From Hyperoplus lanceolatus (Eukaryota > Chordata > Actinopteri > Uranoscopiformes > Ammodytidae): a stretch of DNA of 64,000 nt. The position numbers were made by a program, and so were the translations under genes. The DNA lies in the NCBI GenBank assembly GCA_026929865.2, contig CM049400.1, forward strand, positions 12,355,501 to 12,419,500, in the 5' to 3' direction. Under the pieces are notes generated by a model. That model was given only the letters and a program-made list of their open reading frames with translations. It was not told the DNA's origin and made no database searches. Shown piece by piece: positions 25,679 through 37,748 of the stretch (positions are counted from its first letter, which is position 1; the number at the start of each line of letters is the position of its first letter).

Positions 25679-28600
25679 ATGGAAACGAGTCGGGACAAAG
25701 TATGGAAGAAACCTGTTCGCCTCATTGTTGCAGCTTGCAATGGCATGGGGATCGGGAAAGATGGACACATGCCCTGGAATTTACCGTAAGAGCGGAAACC
25801 AATGGGATGAGGTCGCATTAAGTGCTTTCAACCAGCGTAGTTAAAGATGGTAACCTATTGGTATAGGCCTATATGAGATGTTGACTAAATGTGTTGATAT
25901 TAGGCTACCTGTAACCTATGTTTGAATACTAAAGAGCTACATGTGTGGAATATGACCTGTCAATCAATCAACCTTTAGTCATCAAACATTACATGGCTTT
26001 GTCTTATCCCTGTTTGTAGGCTAAAGCTTTTGACTGACGTTTCCTCTAGCCTACCGCCTCCTTTGTAAAGTTAAGAGGAAAAGTTTGTAAAGCCATTGAA
26101 ACAAGCTGAGAGGAAAGATTTCCTCAGTCAATACAAAAAATATAGCCTACCAGAAAGCCCTAAGCGATGTGTGAGTAATGCTTACTTTGTTGGATCAAAG
26201 AAGAATGACATGTTATGTAGTCTATTGGTGGATGGTACAATGAAAAAAAGAAGCAGTAAAAAGCAAGTGTGTATTTCTAAGTGACAAATTAGTTAATATC
26301 CTGGTGATTATGAAACTGATCAGAACAGAAACTTAACTTAATGTTGAATATTGTGACTCTTACAGATCGGAGTTCCAGTACTTTCTGGACACTATCACGA
26401 GGGTGTCAAGACCAGGTATCCTTTAAAATAAATGTTATTGCAACAACAACTTGATACAATTGTAGTGAATCGTTATAGAATCAGGGAATAGCTGGTTGAA
26501 GTGAATATGACACTGCCATATTGGTCAGCTTGACAGTGAGGTTGGTCAATGATGATATTTAATCACAGAGAAATCTGTCAACAATCAAACGTGTTCCCTT
26601 GTAGCTTATACCAATGCAGATATCACTTTAATATTACTGTGTTATTACCAATCAATGAGCAGAACTGATACATGGCAATATTGGATTTACAAAAGGAAGT
26701 TCGGGTATCTAACTCCCTTAGCCATGAAGGGACATTTCTATATGGTTACTTCATCTTCAAACAAATGATTATTTCAGAAAATTTACTTCAGTATCTAATC
26801 AATATAAAAAAATGACATATAGCCTACCGTGATAGAGGACTTTATCTGTATCACCCACCCCTATTTTTCCCGCTTTGGTACTGCCACAAATCACTCCAAA
26901 CTTTAAGCGTTTTGAAACCAAGTCTGTATTATGTGTGTCATAAGAAGATATATGAGAACCGCAATGAATAAGATGTGGCTTATAGTTTCAAATGATTTTA
27001 TTATTTCTATTTACAGGGAAGATGAACATGTTGATCTGGGGTAGAAAGAACTGGTTCTCCAATCCAGAAAATATGTTCCCACTGGCAAACACTCTGAGTG
27101 TGGTGCTGTCTAAGACATTGACGTGAGTGCTCTCTCTATCTCTCTCTCTGTATCACACTCAAAAATCTGCATCAACAAGTGTATTAAGATATTTGTGGTC
27201 ATCCAGTTAATAAATCCTAGGTTTCCATTGTCATTTAGTAATTCCAATATACGGCATGTTTCTCCTCTTACAGAACCCCTCCGGATTGTGCCCACTTCTT
27301 GCGTCCAGACTTTGACAGTGCGGTCCACTTGGCTGCGCAGCCCCCACTGGCTGATCTGATTGAGACCATCTGGGTTATTGGTGGGGTTCAGGTCTACAAG
27401 GTAATACTGGTGCAAGCACCTCATTGAAGCCTGCTGAAAGAAAAAAGGCAGAGACATGAATGGATAGTTTAAGGACCCTTTGACAAAAATGATTAGACAT
27501 TCCAGTCTGTCCCAAGGCCCAGAAACCAACCAGTGTTCCCTCAACATGTGTTTAGGCCTCGCTTGCTGTTGTATCACCTGATCTGGGTGTGGTCTAAATT
27601 TCAATAAGCTGAAAATAATTCAGGAATAGGCCTTGATTTACATCCACCTAAATCTCCTTTTAGCATTCTTGCACCAGTTAGAGTGCAACCTCTATCTTTA
27701 TGACTTGTATGCATACACATGGAATTGGCATCCGCCCAGAACTCCCAGCTCCGCCCAACTTCAAGCAGGTTTAACCAGACAAAGTAATTGAAAAACTTTT
27801 TTGTTTTTATGTGCGTGGCCTTTACAAGATCATGCGCTCTTCGCATATGTACACACTAACTCAAACCATAAACAACTGAAGCTAATGAAATAGCTACAGC
27901 TTGTTGTTCAGTGTCAATTTAACCTAACAATGATCTCACATTTGCAGGGTTGGTAAACTGTTGAATTGTCAGTGCCATGATTCGTAGCCAACACTATGCT
28001 GCTAAGTTGTCTTGTGCAGTTTAGATTTATTTTGTTTTAACTATCTGCTGAATTACACACTGAACAACCAGTTTGTTGATATGGTTGATGTTACCTGAAT
28101 CCCTGCTGCTTCTTGTTTGTGATTAGGAAGGGTTGGAGCATGTGTGGTGTGACTTGGTTTACCTGACAGACGTCATGGCAGACTTTGACTGTGACGTTTT
28201 CTTCCCAGAGTTTGACAGAGGAATCTTTAAACTACAAGAAAGGTACAAGTTTATCTCATCCTCTGCCCATTAAAGTGCGGGGTATTTTGAGCAGCCATGT
28301 CTTATGCTTTAAACACCGGAATACAGTCAAAACCAGTTGCCAAACCAAGCCTTTCCATTTGAAACAAAGCAATCTTTGCCTTTTTGTTTCAAAGCAAACA
28401 TCAGCACTATGCATGGGACTGCATCGTCATTGACTTAAATAGTGTTTAAACACTCAAAAGGATTTGCTGACATCACTATGACTTGTTGCTGTGACATCAT
28501 TTTGAAGAGCAATGTCGCTTCAATTGCACTGACTTTGAATGGGAAATTAGTAAATGTTTTTTATGTAAATGTCTATCACGACAGTTTTCATCCAGTATGT

Positions 28601-28747
28601 CAAGTTAATTCTTATATTTAACTGCCTTTCAATGAACTCACAAAAACTTTTCTCTTTTGTATCCAAACAAGTTTTGCTGGCGTACCGAGTGGAATTCAAG
28701 AGGAGAACGGAATTAAGTATAAATGCCAAGTATTCAAGAGAGATTGA
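25679..28747 (+). CDS. divergent dihydrofolate reductase-like protein, complete, 6 exons, 193 aa
   Basis: The exons are 25679-25785, 26366-26415, 27017-27122, 27274-27400, 28127-28242 and 28672-28747. All are GT-AG and the total is 582 bp. Exon sizes of 50, 106 and 116 bp for exons 2, 3 and 5 agree with what I recall of vertebrate DHFR. Motifs retained are GMGIGKDGHMPW, the active-site Glu in SEFQYF, NWFSNPE, WVIGGVQVYK (the NADPH-site GG) and DVFFPEFD. Changes against human numbering are Arg70 (folate alpha-carboxylate) to Thr, Thr56 to Asn, Lys54 to Arg, Arg77 to Lys, Arg91 to Pro, and Asp21-Leu22 to His-Met, plus a one-residue deletion after Trp24. The frame is open and the splice sites are good, so it is not an obvious pseudogene. 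Canonical DHFR makes tetrahydrofolate with NADPH; whether this protein does is doubtful. It is probably an old paralog. No gene symbol is assigned. Confidence 0.85.
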
Positions 28748-29410
28748 AGACAACTCATAGAGGGAATCGAGCAATGTTGTCAACGCTCTTTATATATAAT
28801 AGTCACTGAGTTTTTCCGCTCAGCTTTAAAAACGACTTTATATTTATACTTATGAATATGTCAATGAAAGACTTGAAACACTGTTCACTTTAACAGCACC
28901 CCAGTTTGTCTACCAGGTTCTTCTGTGTATTTGCTGTCAGAATTGTTTCCCACCATCGCTGCTGCTTGATGGGATATACTGATCACTTTTAGTATAGGAA
29001 CCCATTCCCTTGCAACCCCTCTGCCTGTCACCTCATCACTTGTCAGCATCACCATTTCATCCTCCTCAGTAACTAACATGGCAGCTGCTCAGAAGAATAT
29101 GCTCGTCTGTGTGTCAGTCAGCGACAGCAAATGGCAGCACAGTAGATCCGGGCCTTTTCCAAGCCAACATGACACATTCCAGTTTAGAAGTGACAAGTGA
29201 AATATTCACCCGGACAGCTAGATAGATGTGGAGAAATGTTACATCTTGTAATATGTTGTGGATATGAAATACATTTATACAAGGTTTTTTACTGTTTGGT
29301 TGTTCTTGTGTGTGAATTTAAGAGCTTGTTAATGAAAATTCATCAAATGTACAATTTTAATAAGGAGGATTTCTTTTTTTGTATTTTAAATAAAATATTC
29401 CTCCTCCACT
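28748..29410 (+). other. dhfr-like 3' UTR with polyA signal at 29389
   Basis: Non-coding sequence follows the TGA. AATAAA at 29389-29394 (TTTTAAATAAAATATTCC) is the best polyadenylation signal and is followed by a T/G-rich stretch. The exact cleavage site is inferred. Confidence 0.5.
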
Positions 29411-30580
29411 TGGTTGCAAGTGCTTCTTTTTCCCACTAGATGGAAGCAGTTTAATGTTAAAATCTACATTTATGCCGTCAACACATCCACAGGCACTTGT
29501 TACTTACATTGGAGCGTAAACTGCCTCGGAAAGCTCTCTATTCATTGGGTAGTGGTTTCATGTTCTTGTGATAGTAATGTAATACAAACCTAATGGTCAC
29601 AGCAGCGGTTTTGCAGAATCAATTAAAAGGATTTAAAGACAAACAGGAAAAGGGATATGTAACAAGAAAATAAACACATTCACAAGGAGGGCAGGAATCT
29701 TTAATCCTCAATAAGAAATTGTACTTTGCACATTGAACTTGTGGTCTACAAATCAACTGACAATGTAAATGGCTCAAGTGAAAACACTGCAGCTTCCTTT
29801 TTAAAGTAATCTCTCACTTGAACTTTCATGGAATTCTCCTTCCCCTTAGGTCAGATAGACAACAATCGTCTGAGAACCTCATCCGATGGGCATGCTCTCA
29901 AATCTGAACCCATTGTAGAGGCATGGCACTGCATCCCATTTCTGCAAAATCACCAGCCACTGTTTGATTACCAACATCAGCCATTCAAAGTCAAACCATG
30001 GCGCCTCTAGCCATCAGTCTTATTATTAGTGACACTTAAGTGCTTTTACTTTGGTGACAATGGGTTATTAATCCCTGGTTTAGATGTCAAAGAGTTTCAA
30101 GGACAAGTGTCGTTGTGAATGAATAAATTAAGGCTTTAAACGACAAAGTGACAGATGCAACCCTCAATATAGAAGGTTATGTGACTTTGTGCATCTAGAA
30201 TCCATCCTTTGATGGATTGATGCCTCTACAATGGGTTCACATGTATGTGTATAGTTCATCTGTGTTCTTCATTCGAATGCAGGTAGGAGTCATGTTTTGA
30301 GAGACAAACAATAACAGAAAACAGACTTTATGTTAAAGTTTGGAAGAGAAAGATTGAGCCGAGTGTACACTGGAGGTATCCCAGTCTAGAAACAGAAGAG
30401 CAACAACAATAGAAAATAAATGTTTTTAAGGCTTGAAAATAGTATGTTGTGAAACCAGATGGGAATTGTTGAGTGAGGTGACCTTGATGCAACTTATTAC
30501 TTGTGCATATATTGTGACATTTGTATTTCTTTTTGTCAATAAGTAAAAGTAGGAAATGTTTAATGAAACAGAATAGAATG
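29411..30580. other. intergenic, nothing recognised
   Basis: This AT-rich sequence contains only short, composition-driven open frames. I see no exon, repeat terminus or RNA gene. Confidence 0.5.
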
Positions 30581-30589
30581 GAAGGCTCA

Positions 30590-31440
30590 TCAGGTTAAAG
30601 TTGACCAGAGGAAGGGGGAGGACCATAGGGCCATAGGAAGTAAGTAGGGGGAAGGACCTTATATGGTCATACAGTAGTAAGGAGTAGAGGGAGGGGGCTA
30701 CCGGGGTTCCCCCACACAGCTGTGCCTTTTTCACTCCTCCCTCTCCTAAGTCTCATTGGTTGTGAGTTCAATATATAAGAGCCTGTTTGAAGCAGGACAG
30801 GGGCTTTTTGGGCCTGGTTTTTGCAGGCACTACTCTGTTCCAGCACTCTCTGTCTCCCACCATGGAGGCAGAAGAAAAACTTAGAAAAACTTTGTGAGTC
30901 CAAAATACTCTGAAAGATTTTGGACTTCGAAGTACTTAGAGGCAAAGTCTTTTAAAAACACATCTTTGAACCTCTTGACACTAAGAATGACTTGATCAAG
31001 GATTTTTAGAAATAGGAAAACGGACTGAGTTGCAGGGAAATAGACAGATATTTTTGTGGAACCTTTATCCAATGGGACATGCCTTTCTTTATCTAGGCGC
31101 GATAAAGATATCTGTCTAACCCCTTGTACGGCATGAAGTTTTCGTAGCGCTTAAGCTGATACTTACAGGCACTCATGCAAGTGTTTGGGAATTGTTTCAC
31201 GAGCTACAACAAATTTAGAAACGAGAACCAAGTCAAAATAACTCTATTGAATGAGTTATAGGCATACAACCTCTTTTCTTTTCCTTTCTTGTCCATTTTA
31301 TGTATTATACCTATACTCTCTTGTATTTTGTAAATAAAATCCCTTAAATGTTGTAAAGCCTCAGTTGTGAATTAGTTTATAACTGGAACAGAAGGACTTT
31401 AGGTATAGGGTTTTTTCTTCAAAGAGATGGTTTCGTCCCT
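30590..31440 (+). other. promoter-to-polyA unit, possible solo LTR of a retroelement
   Basis: In order there are a G/A-rich stretch (30600-30700), an inverted CCAAT box (CATTGG, 30754), a TATA-like ATATATAAG near 30772, a short leader with ATGGAGGCAGAAG near 30862, an open-ended A-rich body, and a polyA signal AATAAA near 31335 followed by a TGTTGTAAAG element. The arrangement of promoter, about 560 nt transcribed region and polyA signal is what an LTR looks like. I could not fix TG...CA termini or a target duplication, and there is no second copy here. It could equally be a small host non-coding transcript. Confidence 0.3.
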
Positions 31441-33983
31441 GGGGAGGTAAGTACTTTGATTCCACACATCGGCACATTACTGATTTAAAACACACACAAC
31501 CTCATACAACTAACCTCTCTGTAAGGAGAGAATATGTTGATACACCTAATCTTTAAAAATTAAAGAATAGGTTATAAATACCTTCCCAGATTAAACTAGA
31601 TGTTTATATTCTGAAAATAGTATATCTGTTCTATTTTATTAGAAGGGTGGTTTACAAACTAAGTTAAATATAACTTATAAGCAATAACTTGTGAATGATA
31701 TCTTCCGTGAAAACAGGAGGAGGATTTTCTGAAGCAATATTAGAAAGGGTTAATAGTTTAGAGGAGGTCGGCCTCATCCTAGGATGAGGGGGCTCTGATA
31801 AAATAGAAACTTTACACACGGTGGTATGTATTGAATATTGTACTTTATTTAGAAGTAAAACTCAGGTGGTAAAGAGGGTAAATCCAGCGCTATTAAACAA
31901 AGAGGACGGGGTTCGCGTCTCTTGTAGGAACTGTGGTGAGCGGAGAGTCGTCTTTATGAAGGAATAATAGACAATTAAAGCATTGTGCTACAAGTTGGTT
32001 AATATGGGTTTGATAGGACATAACTAATAAACCTTTTGATACTAGCTTTTCATTTAGATTAGACCTTTTCAAGTCGAAATCGTAATAGAATGTTTAAGTA
32101 TATTGTAAATTTCCTTTGTGGTGAACACCAGATTATCTTTTAGTCGTAAAGGAAAGTTTAGTTCACAAACACAGTTTATTTTCCACTACATTATCTCTGT
32201 TTGATGTTTATCCTCCTAAAAAAAGACAAACCCAGGACCTGAGGCTCCGACTTCAAATAAGGAACATTTACTGCAGCAGTGGTCGTCCATGCTCTGGGTT
32301 CAAATGGAAAATCATAGCATTTAATTGCAGATGTCATCTGTTCCTGGCGAGGTACCACCACCCATAAAAGAAATATGTTAAGCGTGGCTAATATCAACCT
32401 AGTGTCATGTTTTGAAATGAAACCAGACAATTTATACTCCCTCTTATTAACCTCTTTGGCTTGTCAGTGTAACTCAAGACCATTGGGCGGGAGGACGTGG
32501 CAGTGGACAGAGGACAGGAGCACCTTGGGGTGAAAAATGGAGGTGACTTTCATTTCACACACCTGAGGCCTAGTCTCATCCGCCTGGCCCTGATACATCC
32601 GGATTAACACCGTGTCCTTTTTAACTCATCACCACCGAAAGATACAATATTGGAACATGACGAATTAAAAGCAAAGGTCACTGATTAGTAGCAGTGTACT
32701 CACTGTGCTATTGCTGCCCCGCAGGTGGATGTCCATGTAGTGAATGGTTTGAAAATGAGCACTAGTCAAGCATCCATCTGCTGAGCTCAAATTCATTACC
32801 AGATGCACTCACTTTCCCCATCATCTGCCCAGTGGCCATCGCCATGACGACGGAGCCATGCTGAGTGATTCTGGCAACAGCAGATGGGAAGTGGAAGTTG
32901 TTAATGTATAAGATATATTAGATTAATTCTATGTGCTGTGTACTATGTTTTATGTAGTGACGTACCTGGAAATAAAACAAACTCTGATTCTGACGAGGCA
33001 GGAATTAATGGGAAATCTATTTTGCATAATTGCCTTGACTTGAATCTCAAATGCTTTTTAAATAAATACTGTAGAGTGTGTTCAAATAAACCACTTTCCA
33101 ATCCAAATCAAAAGAATCTTCATGTTGTTTTTACTTCTTTTATTTCGCAGTGTGGGCGCATTAGAACTCCTTTGGAATGATAACAAAGCGACATTTCTGT
33201 GCTGAAATAGCTCATAATAAAGTGTCCCCATCTGTAAATTAACAATAAAAAAAAATCAGAGACACAGTTAGATTTCCTCCCCGAGGGGAACAGTTGCGCT
33301 GCCAAGAACATTGAGTGAAAATGAAACAGTGGCACAGTCAAGCATGGTTTTAAGAGCCTCGTTTGTCCTCGGTTACACCGCGTAATTCATTTGATGGATG
33401 AGTCAGCGCTGTCTGTCGTTTGCGCACTTATGCCGCAAGGTGTTTCTATGTGGAGTCATTGCAATGAGGTAACTTGTAAATAAGGTTTAATAAATGTATT
33501 TGGAAAGGAACTCAATCTTTGCTAATATACTATTAGCTCATTGTGATGCCATTGCATTTGTCTCCCTGTCTGATATCACTCTGGGAATATGTCACATAAC
33601 CATTAACCATCCTCATCTCTTACAACATCAATTCCACTGCAGTAAAAAGTGTACTACTTTTCATGTGTAATTCTACCAGACTCACAGGTGTTCCCTTTGG
33701 TCTGAAGTCTACTAAGTGTTACATTGAATATGATACATTTCATGCATTTTGTTTCAACATTCCGGCGCTTGAGAAAGGGAGTCAAAACTAATTCCTATTC
33801 ACTGTAACTTTTCCTGCGGAATATGAGCCATCTTCACGCATCTTCACCGTCAAGTTCAACTGGCATTATTGTAATTTGTCCAGATAAACTACAGGGGTAA
33901 ACATCTGATAATAATGCAGTGTGTGCACCTTTAGATACTGACATTATATAAATAATCACAAGAACAATAGGCATCCAGTCTTA
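31441..33983. other. intergenic between dhfr-like and mterf2
   Basis: No coding similarity is visible. The stretch includes a short local palindrome (GGCCTCATCCTAGGATGAGG near 31770). The sequence at 33984-33989 (TTTAAT, i.e. ATTAAA on the minus strand) is a candidate mterf2 polyadenylation signal. Confidence 0.5.
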
Positions 33984-34023
33984 GCTTTAATTCACTTGCA
34001 TGAGTCCATCCATACAGCCTCTG

Positions 34024-35151
34024 TCAGTCGTCTGTTCTTAAAGGGGCCACGGGGTTAAAAAGTGGTCTCTCTCTGCGTAGCTGCAGTTTCCCTTGGCTCG
34101 TCTCAAAGTCTTTCTTGGTTCCATTAAGGACGTCCAGGCTACCTGTCCTTATGTCGTAACCGCGCGCCCTCAGTAGCTCCAAGCGGTAGTTCACTATCTG
34201 CATGGTCAGCTCCAACACGGTGGGAGTCTCTATGATTTGAGAGACGCTGATGCCGGCGGCGAGTAGGCCCGTGATGCGCTCAGACAGGGTAGCCTCTGGG
34301 TAGTAGAGCAGAGCTGGGCACTTGAGGACCATGTCGCGCAGCTCTCCCTTGGAGCAGCCCATGGCCTTCTGGGAGAAGGCCAGGGTGCGGCGCATGCTGT
34401 CTGGGTTGAGCTCAGTGACAAAGCCCCTGAGTTTGGAGAGGAGGCGGAGGAGCTCCACCGTGCTGAAGCCCTTTTCGCGCAGGAACAGCAGGTTCTCTCT
34501 CAGCACCTCGGGGGGCTTGAGGAGAACAAAGGGGTTCTGGGTCAGCAGCTTCTGAAGCCAGATCTTCATGTTGGCCTCCTCCCCGCCCAGCTCCGTGTAG
34601 GCCTGCTGCAGGGTGCTCACCATCACCTGGTTCTGCTCCACTGGCTGACTGAAGCTCTGGGGAGCGCTGGCCATGAGCTTGGTGATGATTCGCTTGTTGA
34701 GGTTCAAGCTCTGGAAGAAGGCAATGTTGTCCTGCTGGTTGTTATGGTGGCTGGAGGAGGTGAAGAATGACGCGGGGAAATTCTCAATGATAGCCACCAG
34801 ATCCTTCTGGTTGGGACACACGGACATCCACAGCTCCCTCTGAACCCGCATCTGCTCCGGATGACAGAGCACCGACTCAGGGTAAACCGTTAGGATCCTA
34901 GCAATGATGGAGCCCGAAGCCCCCATGTCCCTCAGCAGGTCAGCTACCTCCTTGGTGTAGGCAGGGCTCTGGTGCAGGACCCAGCCATTGAGTTTGCGGA
35001 CCTTCTGGATGTCCACAGAGAGATCATACAGAGCCTCCACGGTCTGCTGGTTCTCTGCTGAGCTCAGTGTTGCACATGGCCTTAGGGTTAGGGGTAGAGA
35101 TGTGACACGTTGGCACCGGAGGCACAGGGATTTTGAAATCAAACGCAACAT
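34024..35151 (-). CDS. mterf2: mitochondrial transcription termination factor 2 (mterf2), 375 aa
   Basis: The coding region is a single exon starting at ATG 35151 (MLRLISKSLCLRCQRV); the four codons before it lie behind a TTG and are not used. The N-terminus is rich in Arg, Leu and Ser without acidic residues for about 30 residues, fitting a mitochondrial targeting peptide. The rest is helical mTERF repeats. Segments close to human MTERF2 from memory are TVEALYDLSVDI, GGEEANMKIWLQKLLTQNPF, LKCPALLYYPEA, ETPTVLELTMQIVNYR and RPLFNPVAPL at the C-terminus. Length is near the human 385 aa. mTERF proteins bind mitochondrial nucleic acids and tune mitochondrial transcription and translation. A strong acceptor (pyrimidine tract then ATTAG) just upstream implies a non-coding first exon. 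The neighbour cry1 matches the human order. Confidence 0.93.
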   Translation of the reverse strand: MLRLISKSLCLRCQRVTSLPLTLRPCATLSSAENQQTVEALYDLSVDIQKVRKLNGWVLHQSPAYTKEVADLLRDMGASGSIIARILTVYPESVLCHPEQMRVQRELWMSVCPNQKDLVAIIENFPASFFTSSSHHNNQQDNIAFFQSLNLNKRIITKLMASAPQSFSQPVEQNQVMVSTLQQAYTELGGEEANMKIWLQKLLTQNPFVLLKPPEVLRENLLFLREKGFSTVELLRLLSKLRGFVTELNPDSMRRTLAFSQKAMGCSKGELRDMVLKCPALLYYPEATLSERITGLLAAGISVSQIIETPTVLELTMQIVNYRLELLRARGYDIRTGSLDVLNGTKKDFETSQGKLQLRRERPLFNPVAPLRTDD

Positions 35152-36345
35152 TGATCCCTGCAAAGTCCTGAGGTCGATCCCCTAATGGAGTGAGAGAAGA
35201 AGGAACTGCAATGGGTGACATCCAATCAGGCAGCTAACACAACTACTAAGCAAAACTACTAATGCACATAAAGTGTGTATTATGTAAATGAGTGGGTGTA
35301 TTAACAATGAGTGATTAACATTTGCATGAATATACATGAAATTGGCAATACGTCTAACTTTAGATAAGGAAATCGCTTAAAAATTATAATTGTTAATCTA
35401 TTTATTCTCATTTCTTTTTTTCTCACATGTTCTATTAAAAAACGTAAACTAACTTAAACTAGCTTCAACTCTGAAAAGCAAAGGCAGCTGGATAATGACT
35501 ATGAGCAGACAGTCGCAGTGATGCTGAGTAGTAGTTTTAAGTAATCAAGCATTTGCACTAGTTGTGCTGATGCCTTGTAAGGCCAGTCTTCGCATGAACC
35601 GCAGCATCATTCTGGACAGGAGACAGTTGTTATATTCACAACACACAGTAGTGATACTACAGACATTTAATCATGACTCCTAATCCTACTTTTGTTATTT
35701 TAAAAAAGGCTGTTTTTGTATGTAATAGTGATTATATCTACGCAAAGCAACTTGTAAATTAATCTTCAAGACACAGGGACTATCCTACCCCGTGGTTTAA
35801 TTATCTTAGCCTTGACTTCATAACACAAGCTCCTTAACAGAGGATAGGCCTACTCTAGTCTGCACAGCTGGGGTCAGATGTTTATAGGGGTGAGAGAAAA
35901 GCTGAAATATCATTCACAACTAGTGACTCTGGTGTAGGCAATCACAATCTGATAGCTCGATCAAAAGCATACCAACACACCTCAGTGTTTAACTTAACAC
36001 GCCTAATTGAAAGACACGATAAGCCAAATAAATACATAATTTCAAAATAAAAGTCTTATTGAATGAACACCGGCTTTTTATTTGAAAAAAACATGCTAGG
36101 AATAGCTTGCTAGCTAGCTAAAAGAAACAACAGCAATACCGCTACACCGCTAAGTTGCTTTGTGTGATTTCACCTCTCGATTTACCTTGATTAATATCAT
36201 TTACTTTTGACAGAGAGCTGTCACTATGTAAGGAGTAATCTAGTATAAAGAGATTTGCGTTGAGAGATGTGTTACCTTTAGCAGCGGTCAGAGGATGTGA
36301 CGTTTTATTATGAAACTGTTTTCTTCTTCTACTGTTTGTCTATGT
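35152..36345 (-). other. mterf2 5' UTR, intron 1 and probable non-coding exon 1
   Basis: On the minus strand the acceptor TTCTCTCACTCCATTAG ends at 35182, giving an exon of 35181 down to 34024. A donor reading CTAAAG|GTAAC places the end of a non-coding exon at 36276. The promoter would lie above about 36345. The intron between them holds no recognisable coding sequence. Support is from splice consensus only. Confidence 0.45.
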
Positions 36346-36819
36346 AGCGTGGTGCTGTGTTGCATGGCACAGCGTCATGCGGCGGCAGTGATGGGCACTG
36401 CACGAATTACACCTGAGACATTCAATTAATCTTTTTTCTTGCAGAATGTCGAAAAGACTATGTAAATTTGTTATTTATTGTTTATGCTCACGTAGCCCCC
36501 AATTCTTTACTCCTTTCAAAGCCCTGCTCTTTCATTGCAGGCCATATGTCCAGCAATTAAATCATTGTGTGAAAACAATTGTGTAGGCCTATCTCAGATA
36601 GCAGTTGGTGCACAGCAAGGGGCCCTGATGAGTTTAATCAGCGCAAGGCTGAATTGGACTGAACACACCGAGAGTTTTCTCGCAGTTGGCGCTTAATCAT
36701 GATGCTTGATCACCAACTCTGCAAGCTGTTCCCTCAGCAGCACGGAAGCTGCATGCTACTGAATGGGTTGCTGGGTTCATTATAGTTTATGTACAAGTAA
36801 ACACATGGTATGCGTTAAA

Positions 36820-37103
36820 GGAGAACAGGTTGCTGCTTTCCTGTTTTAATAATAATAATAATAATAGGCCTACATTTTATTTAAAGGCGCCTTTCACAAC
36901 TCTCAAGGACAGCGTACAATCAGAGAAATATACAATACAATCAATTGAATTAAAAACAGTTACAATAAAGTGGGCAATGGATGATTGTGATATGGTGAAA
37001 TGGGGAGGGATGATCAGGAGGGGTATGCAAATTTGAAAAGGTGAGTTTTGAATTCATATTTGAACAGGGATATGGAGTGTTGCCGATGTCGGGGGGTTTA
37101 ATA
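36820..37103. repeat. (AAT)n plus interspersed repeat fragment hit by the BEL element
   Basis: A short (TAA)n run is followed by TTTATTTAAAGGCGCCTTTCACA and AACTCTCAAGGACA, a sequence type common in teleost interspersed repeats. It stops abruptly at the 5' LTR of the BEL element, so it predates that insertion. Confidence 0.5.
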
Positions 37104-37108
37104 CCCGC

Positions 37109-37462
37109 TGTAGAAGCCAAAAGTTATCTACAAGTGTTCGTCTGTTATGCACTGTGTGGCCATTAGGTGGCAGTCTAATCTTGCCCTACAAAGGCATGAC
37201 AGGAACTGATGATTGACAGGTGTTTGACCTGGAAGGGCAAACGGTTTTTGACCGCTATTGTTTTGCATCGCTATGAAGCTGCACTTTGAATGTAAATATT
37301 GCACGGTGGAATAAACTTATTGTATGCTACACAAGAAGAAGTTCGGATGATATTATTTACAACTCAAGAAAGCAAATAGTGAAGAGAAAACAAGCACGTC
37401 AGCCAGGTGATCTGGGTCGAACCATCTCAGTAGCTTGAAGCATCAGCTTAGCTGCTTTAATA
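37109..37462 (+). repeat. BEL element 5' LTR
   Basis: This 354-bp repeat matches 42112-42465. It contains AATAAA (near 37311) as the likely polyA signal in the R region. Confidence 0.93.
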
Positions 37463-37748
37463 TTAGTCAAAAACCAGCATTTTGGAATCCGTAAAGGAAC
37501 TGTTGGCACGTTTGGAACACGGAGGAGAAGCGGGAGGCCGGGAGCTTTGTGTGGAGATTTCGGGAGCAGTTTGCAGACGTCCGTGGATTGGAGACGCAGG
37601 AGTCGGAGCTAATGCTGCTAACAGCTGATTGGAGCATCGGACCACCGGAGCATAGCACAGCGCCCACCGCACGGAGGTATTTGTAGCGCTACACTCTTTA
37701 TGGCCATTATTTTTTTGTGCACACATTAAGAGACAAATAACTCTGAGA

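Noticed and set aside
26096-26284. 62-codon frame in dhfr-like intron 1
   Set aside because: It lies wholly within an intron defined by good splice sites and has no similarity to DHFR.
35152-35163. upstream start for mterf2
   Set aside because: That codon is TTG on the minus strand; the first ATG is at 35151.
37463-37748. gag of the BEL element
   Set aside because: There are only about 290 bp, stops occur in the pol frame, and there is no zinc knuckle or capsid-like sequence.
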